Source: CAZVGZ01 sp964627605
GTDB lineage: Bacteria > Latescibacterota > MWCZ01 > CAZVGZ01
Length of the DNA: 64,000 nt
Assembly: GCA_964627605.1 (NCBI GenBank)
Contig: CAZVGZ010000013.1
Location: 1 to 64,000, forward strand
Reading direction: 5' to 3'
Under the pieces are notes generated by a model. The model was not told where the DNA came from. It saw only the letters and a program-made list of their open reading frames with translations, and ran no database searches. Position 1 is the first letter of the stretch, and every line of letters begins with the position of its first letter. A program made the position numbers and the translations under genes. Below, piece after piece: positions 8,871 to 17,199 of the stretch.

Positions 8871-9421
8871 TATCCACCATTCACTTCAGGTGTATCGCCA
8901 CCACGGAGATATAAGAGTGAATCAATGCCGGTGGTTTTTGGGTCGGAATCGATCCATGACCCGGTAGACGGAGTGTAATAAAAGACCCGACCTGCGGCGT
9001 TTTTGTAGGCCATGGGCGCGGTCTTGGTCCAGCCGCCTGGTGGTGGTTCCTTGAGGATGGCGGCGAAGGGTCGGCACCCCCCCACGGTTGTTGGGCACGA
9101 ATCTAGTGCAGAAGGATAGGCTGTATCAGGCGGCTCACTGTTGAGTGCTGCCCAACTGGCGATCCCGGTTCTAATCGCCGCTATCCCCTCTATCTCCTGC
9201 CTTACCATCAGCGCTGCCCGCCACCCTGCGTACTGCGGCCATCCGACCCCCACAGCAACCGCAATCAGCAGCGCAAGCAACACCCACTCCACAGGCGATA
9301 TCCGAAATAGCCCCAGCACGTACTGAAAACCTGAAATACGGGAAATCTCGGTAGGTTGACCTGAATTATCGAGATTTCTAACCTCTTTACTCCCGTCTGG
9401 CAGTTTCGACTGATCGCTCAT
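8870..9421 (-). CDS. Pilin-like / pseudopilin-like membrane-anchored protein
   Basis: A 183-residue protein with a polar N-terminal 40 residues, then a long hydrophobic helix (WVLLALLIAVAVGVGWPQY, about 46-64) continuing into an amphipathic helix, as in type IV pilin-like proteins. The globular part has a Cys pair (SCPTTVGGC) and a C-terminal region rich in Gly, Thr and Ser. A clear prepilin peptidase site (G before F/M-T-x-x-E) is not visible, and the helix starts later than usual, so the pilin reading is tentative. Its ATG overlaps the stop of pcm by four bases (ATGA). Confidence 0.45.
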   Translation of the reverse strand: MSDQSKLPDGSKEVRNLDNSGQPTEISRISGFQYVLGLFRISPVEWVLLALLIAVAVGVGWPQYAGWRAALMVRQEIEGIAAIRTGIASWAALNSEPPDTAYPSALDSCPTTVGGCRPFAAILKEPPPGGWTKTAPMAYKNAAGRVFYYTPSTGSWIDSDPKTTGIDSLLYLRGGDTPEVNGG

Positions 9422-10161
9422 TTTTGCCGCTCACCTGTTATGGCCTCGCCGGTCATGGGTACGAACCTCACGGCGATCTGTTTTTCGTGGGTTGTTCTGC
9501 CGTCGCGGCTTTTTCTGATGACGACGAGCTCTTGGTACCGGTCGCCCACAGGGATAACCATTACACCGCCTGGTTTTAGCTGGTCGATGAGGGGTTGGGG
9601 AACGTGATCGGGCGCGGCGGTGACGATCACTCCGTCAAACGGCGCGTGGGCTGGCCACCCCCGATATCCGTCCCTCGTCTCCGTGACTACGTTGGTGATG
9701 CCGGAGCGTTTGAGGTTATTTTGGGCGAATGTCGTCAGTTCTGGGATTATCTCAACGCTGAACACAGTATCCACGATTGATGCGAGCACGGCTGCCTGGT
9801 ATCCCGATCCGGTACCAATTTCAAGTATCTTGTGGTCCGGTTCTAACTGGAGCAGTTCAGTCATTAGCGCCACGATGTACGGCTGCGAAATTGTCTGATT
9901 ATATCCTACACGGAGCGGATGGTCAGCGTAGGCGTCACGTCGCACGTTGATCGGGACAAAGAGATGGCGCGGTACACTCAGCATTGCGTTGAGGACCAAA
10001 GGGTTAGAGATGCCGCGAGCGACTATGTCACGCTCGACCATCTGCATCCTCAGATGCACATATCGGCTCTCTTGAGCGGCTGTACCGCCCGATAGAAACG
10101 TTACGGCTATGATCAGAAAACGCAGCAACACCACGTACTGTCTCCCAGAGTCAAAATCCAT
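9418..10161 (-). CDS. pcm: Protein-L-isoaspartate O-methyltransferase with signal sequence
   Basis: A 247-residue enzyme that methylates isoaspartyl residues in damaged proteins, using S-adenosylmethionine. The family motifs are clear: PRHLFVP, TISQPYIVALM, the SAM loop EIGTGSGYQ (114-122) and LKPGGVMVIPVG. The ATG at 10161 gives a hydrophobic segment (VVLLRFLIIAVTFLSGGTAA, 10-29) that looks like a signal peptide, so the enzyme may act in the periplasm. A longer frame exists, but it would overlap the divergent gene starting at 10198. It is first in a three-gene overlapped operon. Confidence 0.88.
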   Translation of the reverse strand: MDFDSGRQYVVLLRFLIIAVTFLSGGTAAQESRYVHLRMQMVERDIVARGISNPLVLNAMLSVPRHLFVPINVRRDAYADHPLRVGYNQTISQPYIVALMTELLQLEPDHKILEIGTGSGYQAAVLASIVDTVFSVEIIPELTTFAQNNLKRSGITNVVTETRDGYRGWPAHAPFDGVIVTAAPDHVPQPLIDQLKPGGVMVIPVGDRYQELVVIRKSRDGRTTHEKQIAVRFVPMTGEAITGERQK

Positions 10162-10197
10162 GATCAACCGCACTAAATCAAACAGGCTCGCGCAGCT

Positions 10198-11613
10198 GTG
10201 ACAAACACCAGAAGCCATCCGCCGATCATGCGCTGCCAAAATCTGCCCACCGGCATCACGCCTGTGGAGATATTTGAAGCATTCGACGAAGGCGGCTCTG
10301 CGGTGCTCCTGGACAGCGCCAGAACCCATCCGGTTACCGGGCGCTATTCGGTCATCGCCACCAGACCAACTTCGATTTTTCAGGTGTCTGCAGCTGAGGC
10401 GGTGGCTGGTGCCGATCCCATATCAGATCTCAGACGCCTACATCGAGAGCGGCTCACAGCGGTTCCTGACGGGTGGCCACCGTTCATTGGTGGTGCCATC
10501 GGATTTCTGTCATACAACGCGTGTCGCCTTTTTGAGGATGTGCCCTCCACGACTATTGAGGATATTCCGCAGCCTGCGATCTGGTTCGGGATATTTGACG
10601 ATGTTGCTGTGGTGGATCATCTGGAGGAGTGTCTTTGGCTGTTTGCGGGCGTACACGCCCAGCGGACAAAAAGCGATGCCGAGCATGCGCTGAAGTGGAT
10701 GGCAGACAGGATCAAGACCGTCGGCCCGACCTCTGATGCCCTCGACATGCCAACCAGGAATTCCAACCCTGGAGTATGTTCGACATTCTCACAGACCGGA
10801 TTTGAGGCGGCGGTTCGCCGGGCAAAAGAGTACATCGCCTCTGGAGATGTGTATCAGGTGAACCTGTCGCAAAGACTCGATCTTCCTCTGTCTGTAGGGG
10901 GCTGGGATCTATATCGCAGGCTAAGACAGGTGAACCCGTCGCCGTTCGCCGCCTACATACGCACCGACGATCTGGAACTGGTCAGCTCATCTCCTGAGCG
11001 GCTGGTGAGGTTGGACCATGGGCGTGTGGATACCCGCCCCATCGCAGGTACCCGACCCCGTGGCTGGACCCCGATGCGCGATGAAGCGCTCAAGACCGAA
11101 CTTCTGCTAAATGAGAAAGAGCGCGCCGAGCACGTGATGTTGGTGGACCTGGAGCGCAACGATCTGGGGCGTGTGTGCAGGATGGGGTCCGTGCAGGTGG
11201 ACGAGCTTATGGTGTTGGAGCAGTTCTCGCATGTCACACACATAGTCTCAAGTGTGGTGGGCGACCTTGAGAACGATCGCGACTCGTTTGATCTGATAGC
11301 TGCGGTATTTCCCGGAGGAACAATCACCGGCTGCCCCAAGATACGGTGCATGGAGATCATCGACGAGTTGGAACCGACTAGTCGCGGAATCTATACAGGT
11401 AGTGTGGGCTACATAAGTGACAGCGGAAATATGGACCTCAACATCGTGATCCGTACGTGTCTGGTTAGAGATGGGACCGGGCATATCCAGGTCGGAGCTG
11501 GGATTGTTGCTGATTCTGATCCGACTAGGGAGTGGGAGGAGACGATGCACAAGGCCCACGGCGTTCTAACTGCCGCCGGGGCAGACCCGTCGTGGTGGGA
11601 GGGTGGAGATTAG
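10198..11613 (+). CDS. Chorismate-utilising synthase component I (PabB/TrpE family)
   Basis: A 471-residue enzyme. The C-terminal chorismate-binding domain is complete: YQVNLSQR, SSSPERL, the PIAGTRPRG motif, LLNEKERAEHVMLVDLERNDLGRV, GGTITGCPKIRCMEIIDELE and GAGIVADSDP. GGTITGCPK and the overall sequence fit aminodeoxychorismate synthase (folate), while the Ala in PIAGT is the anthranilate-synthase-like residue; PabB of E. coli has Lys there. The two activities cannot be separated from sequence alone. The start is a GTG only 36 bases from divergent pcm; an ATG at 10228 is an alternative. It ends tail-to-tail with a GT4 gene, the stops overlapping by three bases. Confidence 0.85.
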   Translation: MTNTRSHPPIMRCQNLPTGITPVEIFEAFDEGGSAVLLDSARTHPVTGRYSVIATRPTSIFQVSAAEAVAGADPISDLRRLHRERLTAVPDGWPPFIGGAIGFLSYNACRLFEDVPSTTIEDIPQPAIWFGIFDDVAVVDHLEECLWLFAGVHAQRTKSDAEHALKWMADRIKTVGPTSDALDMPTRNSNPGVCSTFSQTGFEAAVRRAKEYIASGDVYQVNLSQRLDLPLSVGGWDLYRRLRQVNPSPFAAYIRTDDLELVSSSPERLVRLDHGRVDTRPIAGTRPRGWTPMRDEALKTELLLNEKERAEHVMLVDLERNDLGRVCRMGSVQVDELMVLEQFSHVTHIVSSVVGDLENDRDSFDLIAAVFPGGTITGCPKIRCMEIIDELEPTSRGIYTGSVGYISDSGNMDLNIVIRTCLVRDGTGHIQVGAGIVADSDPTREWEETMHKAHGVLTAAGADPSWWEGGD

Positions 11614-12785
11614 GTAAAAGATGCCGCCTCTGTTAAAACCGACTCGATCTGGCGTGTGAGCACCGCAACATCGAACCTTTTTCTGATGGTCTGCAATGCC
11701 TGCTTACCAATTGCTACTCGGAATTCGGCATCATCCACAACGGTAGATAGCGCTTCTGCTAGAGCATCAGGATCGTCTGGTGGCACCAGAAGACCGTCGA
11801 CACCGTCAGTGATTACTTCTGGGATTCCCCCTACTGCGCTCGCCACCACCGGTTTGCCCAATGCCATCGCTTCGACAATCGATCTGCCGAACGGCTCCTG
11901 GCGGGAGGGCAGGCACAGCACATCGAAATCAGACACGGCTGGCCTTACGTCACGCCGAAAGCCTGCAAAAATTACCCGGTTCGCCAACCCCAACTCCTCG
12001 ACCAACCGCTCACACTGGGCAACATATTTTCCGTCTGCATCAGGCGGTGCGGTGCCGACGAAGACCACCACGACATGGGGTCTTCCCTCAGTCAACAGCG
12101 ATGCCGCTTTGATCAAGGTATCAACCCCCTTGCGCGGTTGCAGCCAACCCGTGAAACCGACGACAGTCTTTTCTGGCGACAGCCCCAGCTCTTCTCGGAA
12201 AACCCCTTTTGCGAAGTCGCCGTTAGTGTACTCATCCAGATCGACGCCGTTGTAGACGACCCGCACTTTGTTGGGTGCAGCTCTCTGGTAGGGGACGGCG
12301 GTGGCGATCGAATTCGCGATCACCCGTTTTACTGCAGGCAACCGGGCAAGGGTGCCGTAGCCCATAACGTGAGTGCGTTTCTCGTGGAGATTGCGCGCGT
12401 GGAGGACGCAGGGAACCGCTGCCTGCTCCGCAGCCAGAGCGCCTACAGGTTTGACCATCATGTTGTTGCAGTAGAGCAGGTCGATGTGCTGGTCCCTCAA
12501 GAACCGCTCAACCCATCTGGCTGCACTGGCCAGTTTCAGCGCATTGGACGCAACCTCAAATCCTGTGGCGTTGTTCCCTCTAAGCCGCTCAGGCATATCG
12601 GGGACGACTGTGACCTCTATGCCAAGATCGGCGTACCTGTCGGTAAAAACGCCTGCGTCCGGCAGCAGCGGCACCGGCTCAAACCGGCTGCGATCGATGT
12701 TTTTTAGGAGATAGAACAGGCTCCAGCCAGCGCCACCGCCTCTGACACATGACGATAGAAATGCTGTTCTAAGCGGTCGGCTCAC
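11610..12785 (-). CDS. Glycosyltransferase family 4
   Basis: A GT-B retaining glycosyltransferase of 391 residues. I prefer the GTG at 12785, which overlaps the upstream stop as GTGA and has AAGG before it; a longer frame to 12833 would overlap the upstream gene by 52 bases. Features are the N-terminal Gly-rich RGGGAGWSLFYLL, VYNGVDLDEY, GFTGWLQPRKGVDTL, and the donor-binding EPFGRSIVEAMALGKPVVAS with the E-x7-E pattern. It probably adds a sugar to an envelope polysaccharide or glycolipid and works with the adjoining GT4 and the flippase. Acceptor and donor unknown. Confidence 0.88.
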   Translation of the reverse strand: MSRPLRTAFLSSCVRGGGAGWSLFYLLKNIDRSRFEPVPLLPDAGVFTDRYADLGIEVTVVPDMPERLRGNNATGFEVASNALKLASAARWVERFLRDQHIDLLYCNNMMVKPVGALAAEQAAVPCVLHARNLHEKRTHVMGYGTLARLPAVKRVIANSIATAVPYQRAAPNKVRVVYNGVDLDEYTNGDFAKGVFREELGLSPEKTVVGFTGWLQPRKGVDTLIKAASLLTEGRPHVVVVFVGTAPPDADGKYVAQCERLVEELGLANRVIFAGFRRDVRPAVSDFDVLCLPSRQEPFGRSIVEAMALGKPVVASAVGGIPEVITDGVDGLLVPPDDPDALAEALSTVVDDAEFRVAIGKQALQTIRKRFDVAVLTRQIESVLTEAASFT

Positions 12786-14089
12786 GACTGATCGCCTTGC
12801 ATCGCAATCGGGTTTTGGCTCATGCTCTGGCACATCTTTGCGAGGGTAGAGGCGTTTGTCTTGAGGTCGAACTCGGTGGAGACGGTCTTGCGAGCGGCAT
12901 TGCCCAATGAGACCCTCAATTCGGGTTCAGTCAGCAGCCGCGAGAGCGCACCGACTAGCGCTTCGATGTCGTCAGGCGGGACGAGAAGACCGTTCTCTGT
13001 GTCTGAGATCAGTTCGGGGATACCAGAGACCGGTGTGGCGATTGTTGGAAGACTTGCACCCATCGCCTCTATGAGGGCGTTAGGGATGCCGTCGCGATCG
13101 CCGTCGCCTGTAACGCGGCACGGTTGAGCGAAGCAGGTCGCACTCGCGTAACGCTCCAGTAGCGCATCGTGGGACTGCCACCCCAGCAGTTGCACGCGGT
13201 CCTCAAGCTTCAGCCTCTCAACTTGCGCTGCCAGCTCTTCACACAGCGGCCCGTCGCCGCCGATCTCACACCGGAAATCAACTCCACGATCCCTCAGAAC
13301 TCCGCATGCCTCAATCAGAGTGTCAAACCCTTTTTTTGCCACCAGTCGTGCAGCAGTGAATATCAGCGGCGATCCGTTAGGCGAATCGAGTTGGGGGCGG
13401 ACGCTGGCCAATCTGTCGTTGTCCACACCGTAGAACAGACGAACAACGTGGTTAGGCTCAGTATCAGGGCTCAGCCTTGAGAGATAATCGACGTTGTAGA
13501 GCGAGCACGTAACCACAAATCTGGCGCGGCGAATCTTCTCTGGCAGCGCGTTGGGTACCGCGTAGATATCCCTGGCGTGGGCGGTGAAGCTGTAGCCGCA
13601 TGACAGAAGTGCGCCAAGAGCGATCGCTAGTTCGGTCTGCCCTGTGGCGAACTGAGCGTGGATGTGTGCTGCGCCACCTGCTTGTGCGACTCTATTGGCG
13701 ATGATCGGGGCTTTTAACCCTATGGAGACAGCGCGAAACAGATAGCGCCATCGGTCGTGCTTCAGGCTTATCAGTGACCGCCACATCCTGACAAACTGAC
13801 CAGGTCGTCTAAGCAGCGTTATGATGTTCGCCGCAACCACCTGTAACGAAAGAAGGTTAGGCCCATACATGACATCGCTGGCCCAAGCGCGATCGGCTTC
13901 CTCAAGATGCTCATCAGACCTCCGGGCTTGAGCGAGCACATTAACCGCCAAACCGTGATCGATGACACCTCTTATCTCCCTGGCGACGAACGTTTCTGAT
14001 GCCACCGGGAAAGGCCCGACAACATAGAGAAGTGGTCGCGGTTTTACTGCGGATTGCGTTTGATTCTCATCCACTAAACAGTTCCTCAA
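12782..14089 (-). CDS. Glycosyltransferase family 4
   Basis: A 435-residue GT-B enzyme. It begins with VVGPFPVASETFVAREI, a common start for colanic-acid/exopolysaccharide transferases. HAQFATGQTELA, SFTAHARDIY, LFYGVDNDRL, TAARLVAKKGFDTLIEA and DGIPNALIEAMGASLPTIAT are typical GT4 blocks. A GTG a few codons inside (before DENQTQ) is another possible start. Its stop overlaps the GTG of the next GT4, so the two are likely made together. The 263-base gap to the divergent flippase gene probably holds promoters for both directions. Confidence 0.88.
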   Translation of the reverse strand: MRNCLVDENQTQSAVKPRPLLYVVGPFPVASETFVAREIRGVIDHGLAVNVLAQARRSDEHLEEADRAWASDVMYGPNLLSLQVVAANIITLLRRPGQFVRMWRSLISLKHDRWRYLFRAVSIGLKAPIIANRVAQAGGAAHIHAQFATGQTELAIALGALLSCGYSFTAHARDIYAVPNALPEKIRRARFVVTCSLYNVDYLSRLSPDTEPNHVVRLFYGVDNDRLASVRPQLDSPNGSPLIFTAARLVAKKGFDTLIEACGVLRDRGVDFRCEIGGDGPLCEELAAQVERLKLEDRVQLLGWQSHDALLERYASATCFAQPCRVTGDGDRDGIPNALIEAMGASLPTIATPVSGIPELISDTENGLLVPPDDIEALVGALSRLLTEPELRVSLGNAARKTVSTEFDLKTNASTLAKMCQSMSQNPIAMQGDQS

Positions 14090-14352
14090 ATCTATCCCAC
14101 AGACACGGGTGTCGTCTGTATCGCGAGCCTATCACGGACGATAGATGGTGACACGGACTGTATCAATCCTGAAATAGCCACCTAGCCTGGAGCCGCGCCT
14201 AAAATACGCTGATGGGGCATGGCATACCAGTTGCAACGCACAAGCTCTTTCGGTCGGCTCACAGTTCAGCATTGCAGACCGTGTGCCATCCCAATCCGCC
14301 AGACTTTGGCGGTCGGTAGCTTGCGAGTTTTAGCGGGATATGAGCATCAACC

Positions 14353-15939
14353 ATGACTCCAGTAGTAGCGCAAACACCTAAACGACCAAGCCGCGTTTCG
14401 AGCGTGCGAAGGCCGCACTATACAGGCGACACCAAAATGATCGCCAAGGGCGCTGTGGTCAACTTCCTCGGCATTCTGGCTGGGGCGATGCGTCCACTGT
14501 TTACGATAGTTGTCGCTCGCCTGTTCGGGTCGGCGACGTTCGGCTTTCTTATGATCGGATGGTCGGCGATCGAGTTCCTCAGCAAAGTGGGAATCGCTGG
14601 GCTGGACAAAGGCGTCATCAAATTTATATCGCAGAGGAAAGAGTCAGGCGACAGACACCTCGTGCGCCAGACTGTCGGGGATGCCGTGGTCACCGGTCTC
14701 CTGGTAAGCTCGGTAGTCGCAGCGATCGGCTTTGCGCTGGCACCATTTATAGCCAATGAGATCTTGGACAAACCTATAATCGGTCCGTACCTGCGAGTGA
14801 TGATGGCGGCGCTGCCGCTGATGACCATCAGCGCGATTTTTTTGGGTGCGGTCAAGTCGTTCAAGGTCATGAAGTTCGACATCTACGTCAAAAGTTTCGC
14901 CGAACCCATCGTGCTTGTCTCGGCTTCGGTGTTGGTCTACTGGTTGGGTTTCGGGCTTGGTGGTTTGGCACTGGCTCAGGTGGCTGCTGTTGCGGCTGGA
15001 TTGGCGGTGGCGTGGTGGGGGGTGTGCAAAATAGTCGGTCGCCAACCTGGTGACGCACCAACAACCATTGGCCGCTGGCGGCCCGGTATGCTTGGGTTTT
15101 CGCTGCCCATCTCAGTGAGCGACATGACCTACACGTTGGCGACTCGCCTCGATGTATTCATTATGGCTGTCGTCCTAACCGAGCAGCATGTGGCGCTCTA
15201 TGCCGCTGCGTTCCAGTTTGCGGTTTTGATTAGGCGGGTCAAGCAGTCTTTCGATCCGATATTCACGCCCATCGTCTCCGATCTGGCGACCAGCGGTCAG
15301 ACCGACAGGTTGGAGCGCTCATATTCGTTGGTGATGCGATGGGTGTTGGCGCTGGGTCTGCCTGTTTTTGCGGCGATATCGCTGTTGGGGCGCGATCTGT
15401 TGGAGCTCTATGGTACCGAGTTTGTCCCGGCTGCCTCTGCGTTGACGGTTTTGGCGGCAGGATATCTAATCAACGGCGCTTTTGGGCCCACCGACACACT
15501 GTTGATAATGTCGGGCAGACAGCGGCTCAACATGGTAAACACCATCGCTTTCACCGCTCTTTTGGCGGTTTCTCAGCTTCTGGTGATACCGAGATGGGGA
15601 GTTTTTGGTGCAGCAGTGAGTGTAGCCACTAGCCTTACGCTCCTTAACGTTGTGCGGTTCGCGCAGGTGTACTTCTTATTGCGTATTCAGCCGTTCAGAC
15701 GCGCGTTTGTCAAGCCGTTGGCCGCCGGTGGTATAGCGTGGCTTACGGTCGTTATTGTAGCATCAGTTACACCGACCGGTGGCGTAGTGACTTCGCTGTG
15801 GCATCTAGGTCTGTTCCTAATTTCATACGCAGCGCTCTTGGCGGCGTTCGGGTCTGAACCTGAAGAGAGTGCGATTATAGAGGCATCCAGGTCGCGTCTG
15901 GCGCGGATAGTGCGGATAGCCTGGCCTGGCGGAGGATGA
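14353..15939 (+). CDS. Oligosaccharide flippase (MOP/Wzx-like)
   Basis: A 528-residue integral membrane protein with about 12-14 hydrophobic segments spread over its length and a basic cytoplasmic N-terminus of 30 residues. MIAKGAVVNFLGILAG, ARLFGSATFGFLMIG and the large central loops match the polysaccharide biosynthesis (Wzx/MviN-like) family that flips lipid-linked sugars across the inner membrane. It is divergent from the two GT4 genes and followed immediately by a radical SAM gene, so it probably exports the glycolipid those enzymes build. Confidence 0.88.
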   Translation: MTPVVAQTPKRPSRVSSVRRPHYTGDTKMIAKGAVVNFLGILAGAMRPLFTIVVARLFGSATFGFLMIGWSAIEFLSKVGIAGLDKGVIKFISQRKESGDRHLVRQTVGDAVVTGLLVSSVVAAIGFALAPFIANEILDKPIIGPYLRVMMAALPLMTISAIFLGAVKSFKVMKFDIYVKSFAEPIVLVSASVLVYWLGFGLGGLALAQVAAVAAGLAVAWWGVCKIVGRQPGDAPTTIGRWRPGMLGFSLPISVSDMTYTLATRLDVFIMAVVLTEQHVALYAAAFQFAVLIRRVKQSFDPIFTPIVSDLATSGQTDRLERSYSLVMRWVLALGLPVFAAISLLGRDLLELYGTEFVPAASALTVLAAGYLINGAFGPTDTLLIMSGRQRLNMVNTIAFTALLAVSQLLVIPRWGVFGAAVSVATSLTLLNVVRFAQVYFLLRIQPFRRAFVKPLAAGGIAWLTVVIVASVTPTGGVVTSLWHLGLFLISYAALLAAFGSEPEESAIIEASRSRLARIVRIAWPGGG

Positions 15940-15940
15940 T

Positions 15941-17002
15941 ATGGCATCGGTGAGGTTTTGGTCGCGGATGATTACAAGAGTCGTTGGCAGCAAACCGATG
16001 GAGTGCCATCTGTACGTGACAGACAGGTGCAACCTGGACTGCCACTACTGTACAGAGTACGACAACTCAGTGCCCCACCCGCAGCTAGAAGACCTCAAGA
16101 GGTGGATCAAAAAGATAGCTGATTTAGAAGTGTCGGTCCTCAACCTTCAAGGTGGCGAGCCGCTTCTTCACCCGGATATCGTGGAGATCGTTAGGTACAG
16201 TAAATCCCTGGGTTTGGGTGTCACGATGTCGAGCAACGGGTTTCTGCTTACAAAGGATCTCGTCGCTGAACTCGACAGGGCCGGGCTCGACATTCTTCAG
16301 CTCTCCGTGGACCGGATGACGCCCATCGACTCGACGCGTAAATCGCTGAAAACAGTTATTCCTAAGATGGCCCTCTTGGAAAATTCGTCCATCAAATACC
16401 ACATATCCGGTGTGCTTTTTAACGACTCGGTAGCCGAAGCTGGCGAGGTGTTGGAGTATGGGCTTGGCAGAAACATCCCGACGCAGGCTCGCCTGGTACA
16501 TGCCGATCCTGAAGGCGAATTTAGGGTAGGCGCCGACGAGCGCGACGACCTTATGTCGATGGTAGACCTCCAACTCGCGAAAAAGCGAAATGGCGAGCCG
16601 GTACACACCAACAGCGCCATTTTGAGTTACCAACGCGATATGTTGGGCGGCACAGCCCCAGACTGGACCTGTATGGCGGGGTACAAGTTTTTCTTTGTCT
16701 CAGCCACAGGCGAGTTCTGGCTGTGCAGCATGCGCCACGACCCAGGAATCTCGATTATGGACGTGACGCCAGAAATCTTGCGCGGATTCTACACCAAGAA
16801 AGATTGTCAGTCTGGGTGTGGAGTCTACTGCGTAATATCAGCGTCGCTTTTCGCGAAAAATCCGGTCAGGTTCATCGCGAAAGAGGTGAGGGATCGTGCT
16901 CAGGCGCTGTTCGGACGGCTGATATCAGGTGGGACTGTCAAACCTTTGCCGTTGCCACCGATAGCCGCAGGGACAGCTCTACCGATGGCTCCTGGGGCCT
17001 AG
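15941..17002 (+). CDS. Radical SAM protein
   Basis: A 353-residue enzyme starting one base after the flippase stop, with GGAGG overlapping that stop. The [4Fe-4S] motif is CNLDCHYC (C-x3-C-x2-C, near residues 30-37), followed by LNLQGGEPLLHPDIV and LGVTMSSNGFLL. The C-terminal part has extra Cys residues (WTCMAGYKFF, FWLCSMRH, CQSGCGVYC) as in SPASM-type auxiliary clusters. Substrate unknown. Its position between a flippase and a nucleotidyl/phosphatidyl transferase suggests work on a lipid or glycolipid head group; this is inference. Confidence 0.85.
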   Translation: MASVRFWSRMITRVVGSKPMECHLYVTDRCNLDCHYCTEYDNSVPHPQLEDLKRWIKKIADLEVSVLNLQGGEPLLHPDIVEIVRYSKSLGLGVTMSSNGFLLTKDLVAELDRAGLDILQLSVDRMTPIDSTRKSLKTVIPKMALLENSSIKYHISGVLFNDSVAEAGEVLEYGLGRNIPTQARLVHADPEGEFRVGADERDDLMSMVDLQLAKKRNGEPVHTNSAILSYQRDMLGGTAPDWTCMAGYKFFFVSATGEFWLCSMRHDPGISIMDVTPEILRGFYTKKDCQSGCGVYCVISASLFAKNPVRFIAKEVRDRAQALFGRLISGGTVKPLPLPPIAAGTALPMAPGA

Positions 17003-17199
17003 TACGAGCGCAGTAGGCCTGGGGGGTGGTGGTGTGAACGGGGTCGAGTTAGAGAGACTGGTAGGTATGGGCGGACACGGTCGCGACGAAGGGTGTTGTG
17101 GAGAGGCCAAGACAGAAGTTCGATTTGATGCACGCTAATAGGCCCGATGCTGCGGTACGATGGTACTGGGTAGCTTAGGAAAGATAGAAGGGGCAAAAA

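Noticed and set aside
12075..12707. 210-codon plus-strand frame across a GT4 gene
   Set aside because: Antisense to a clear glycosyltransferase; no family features.
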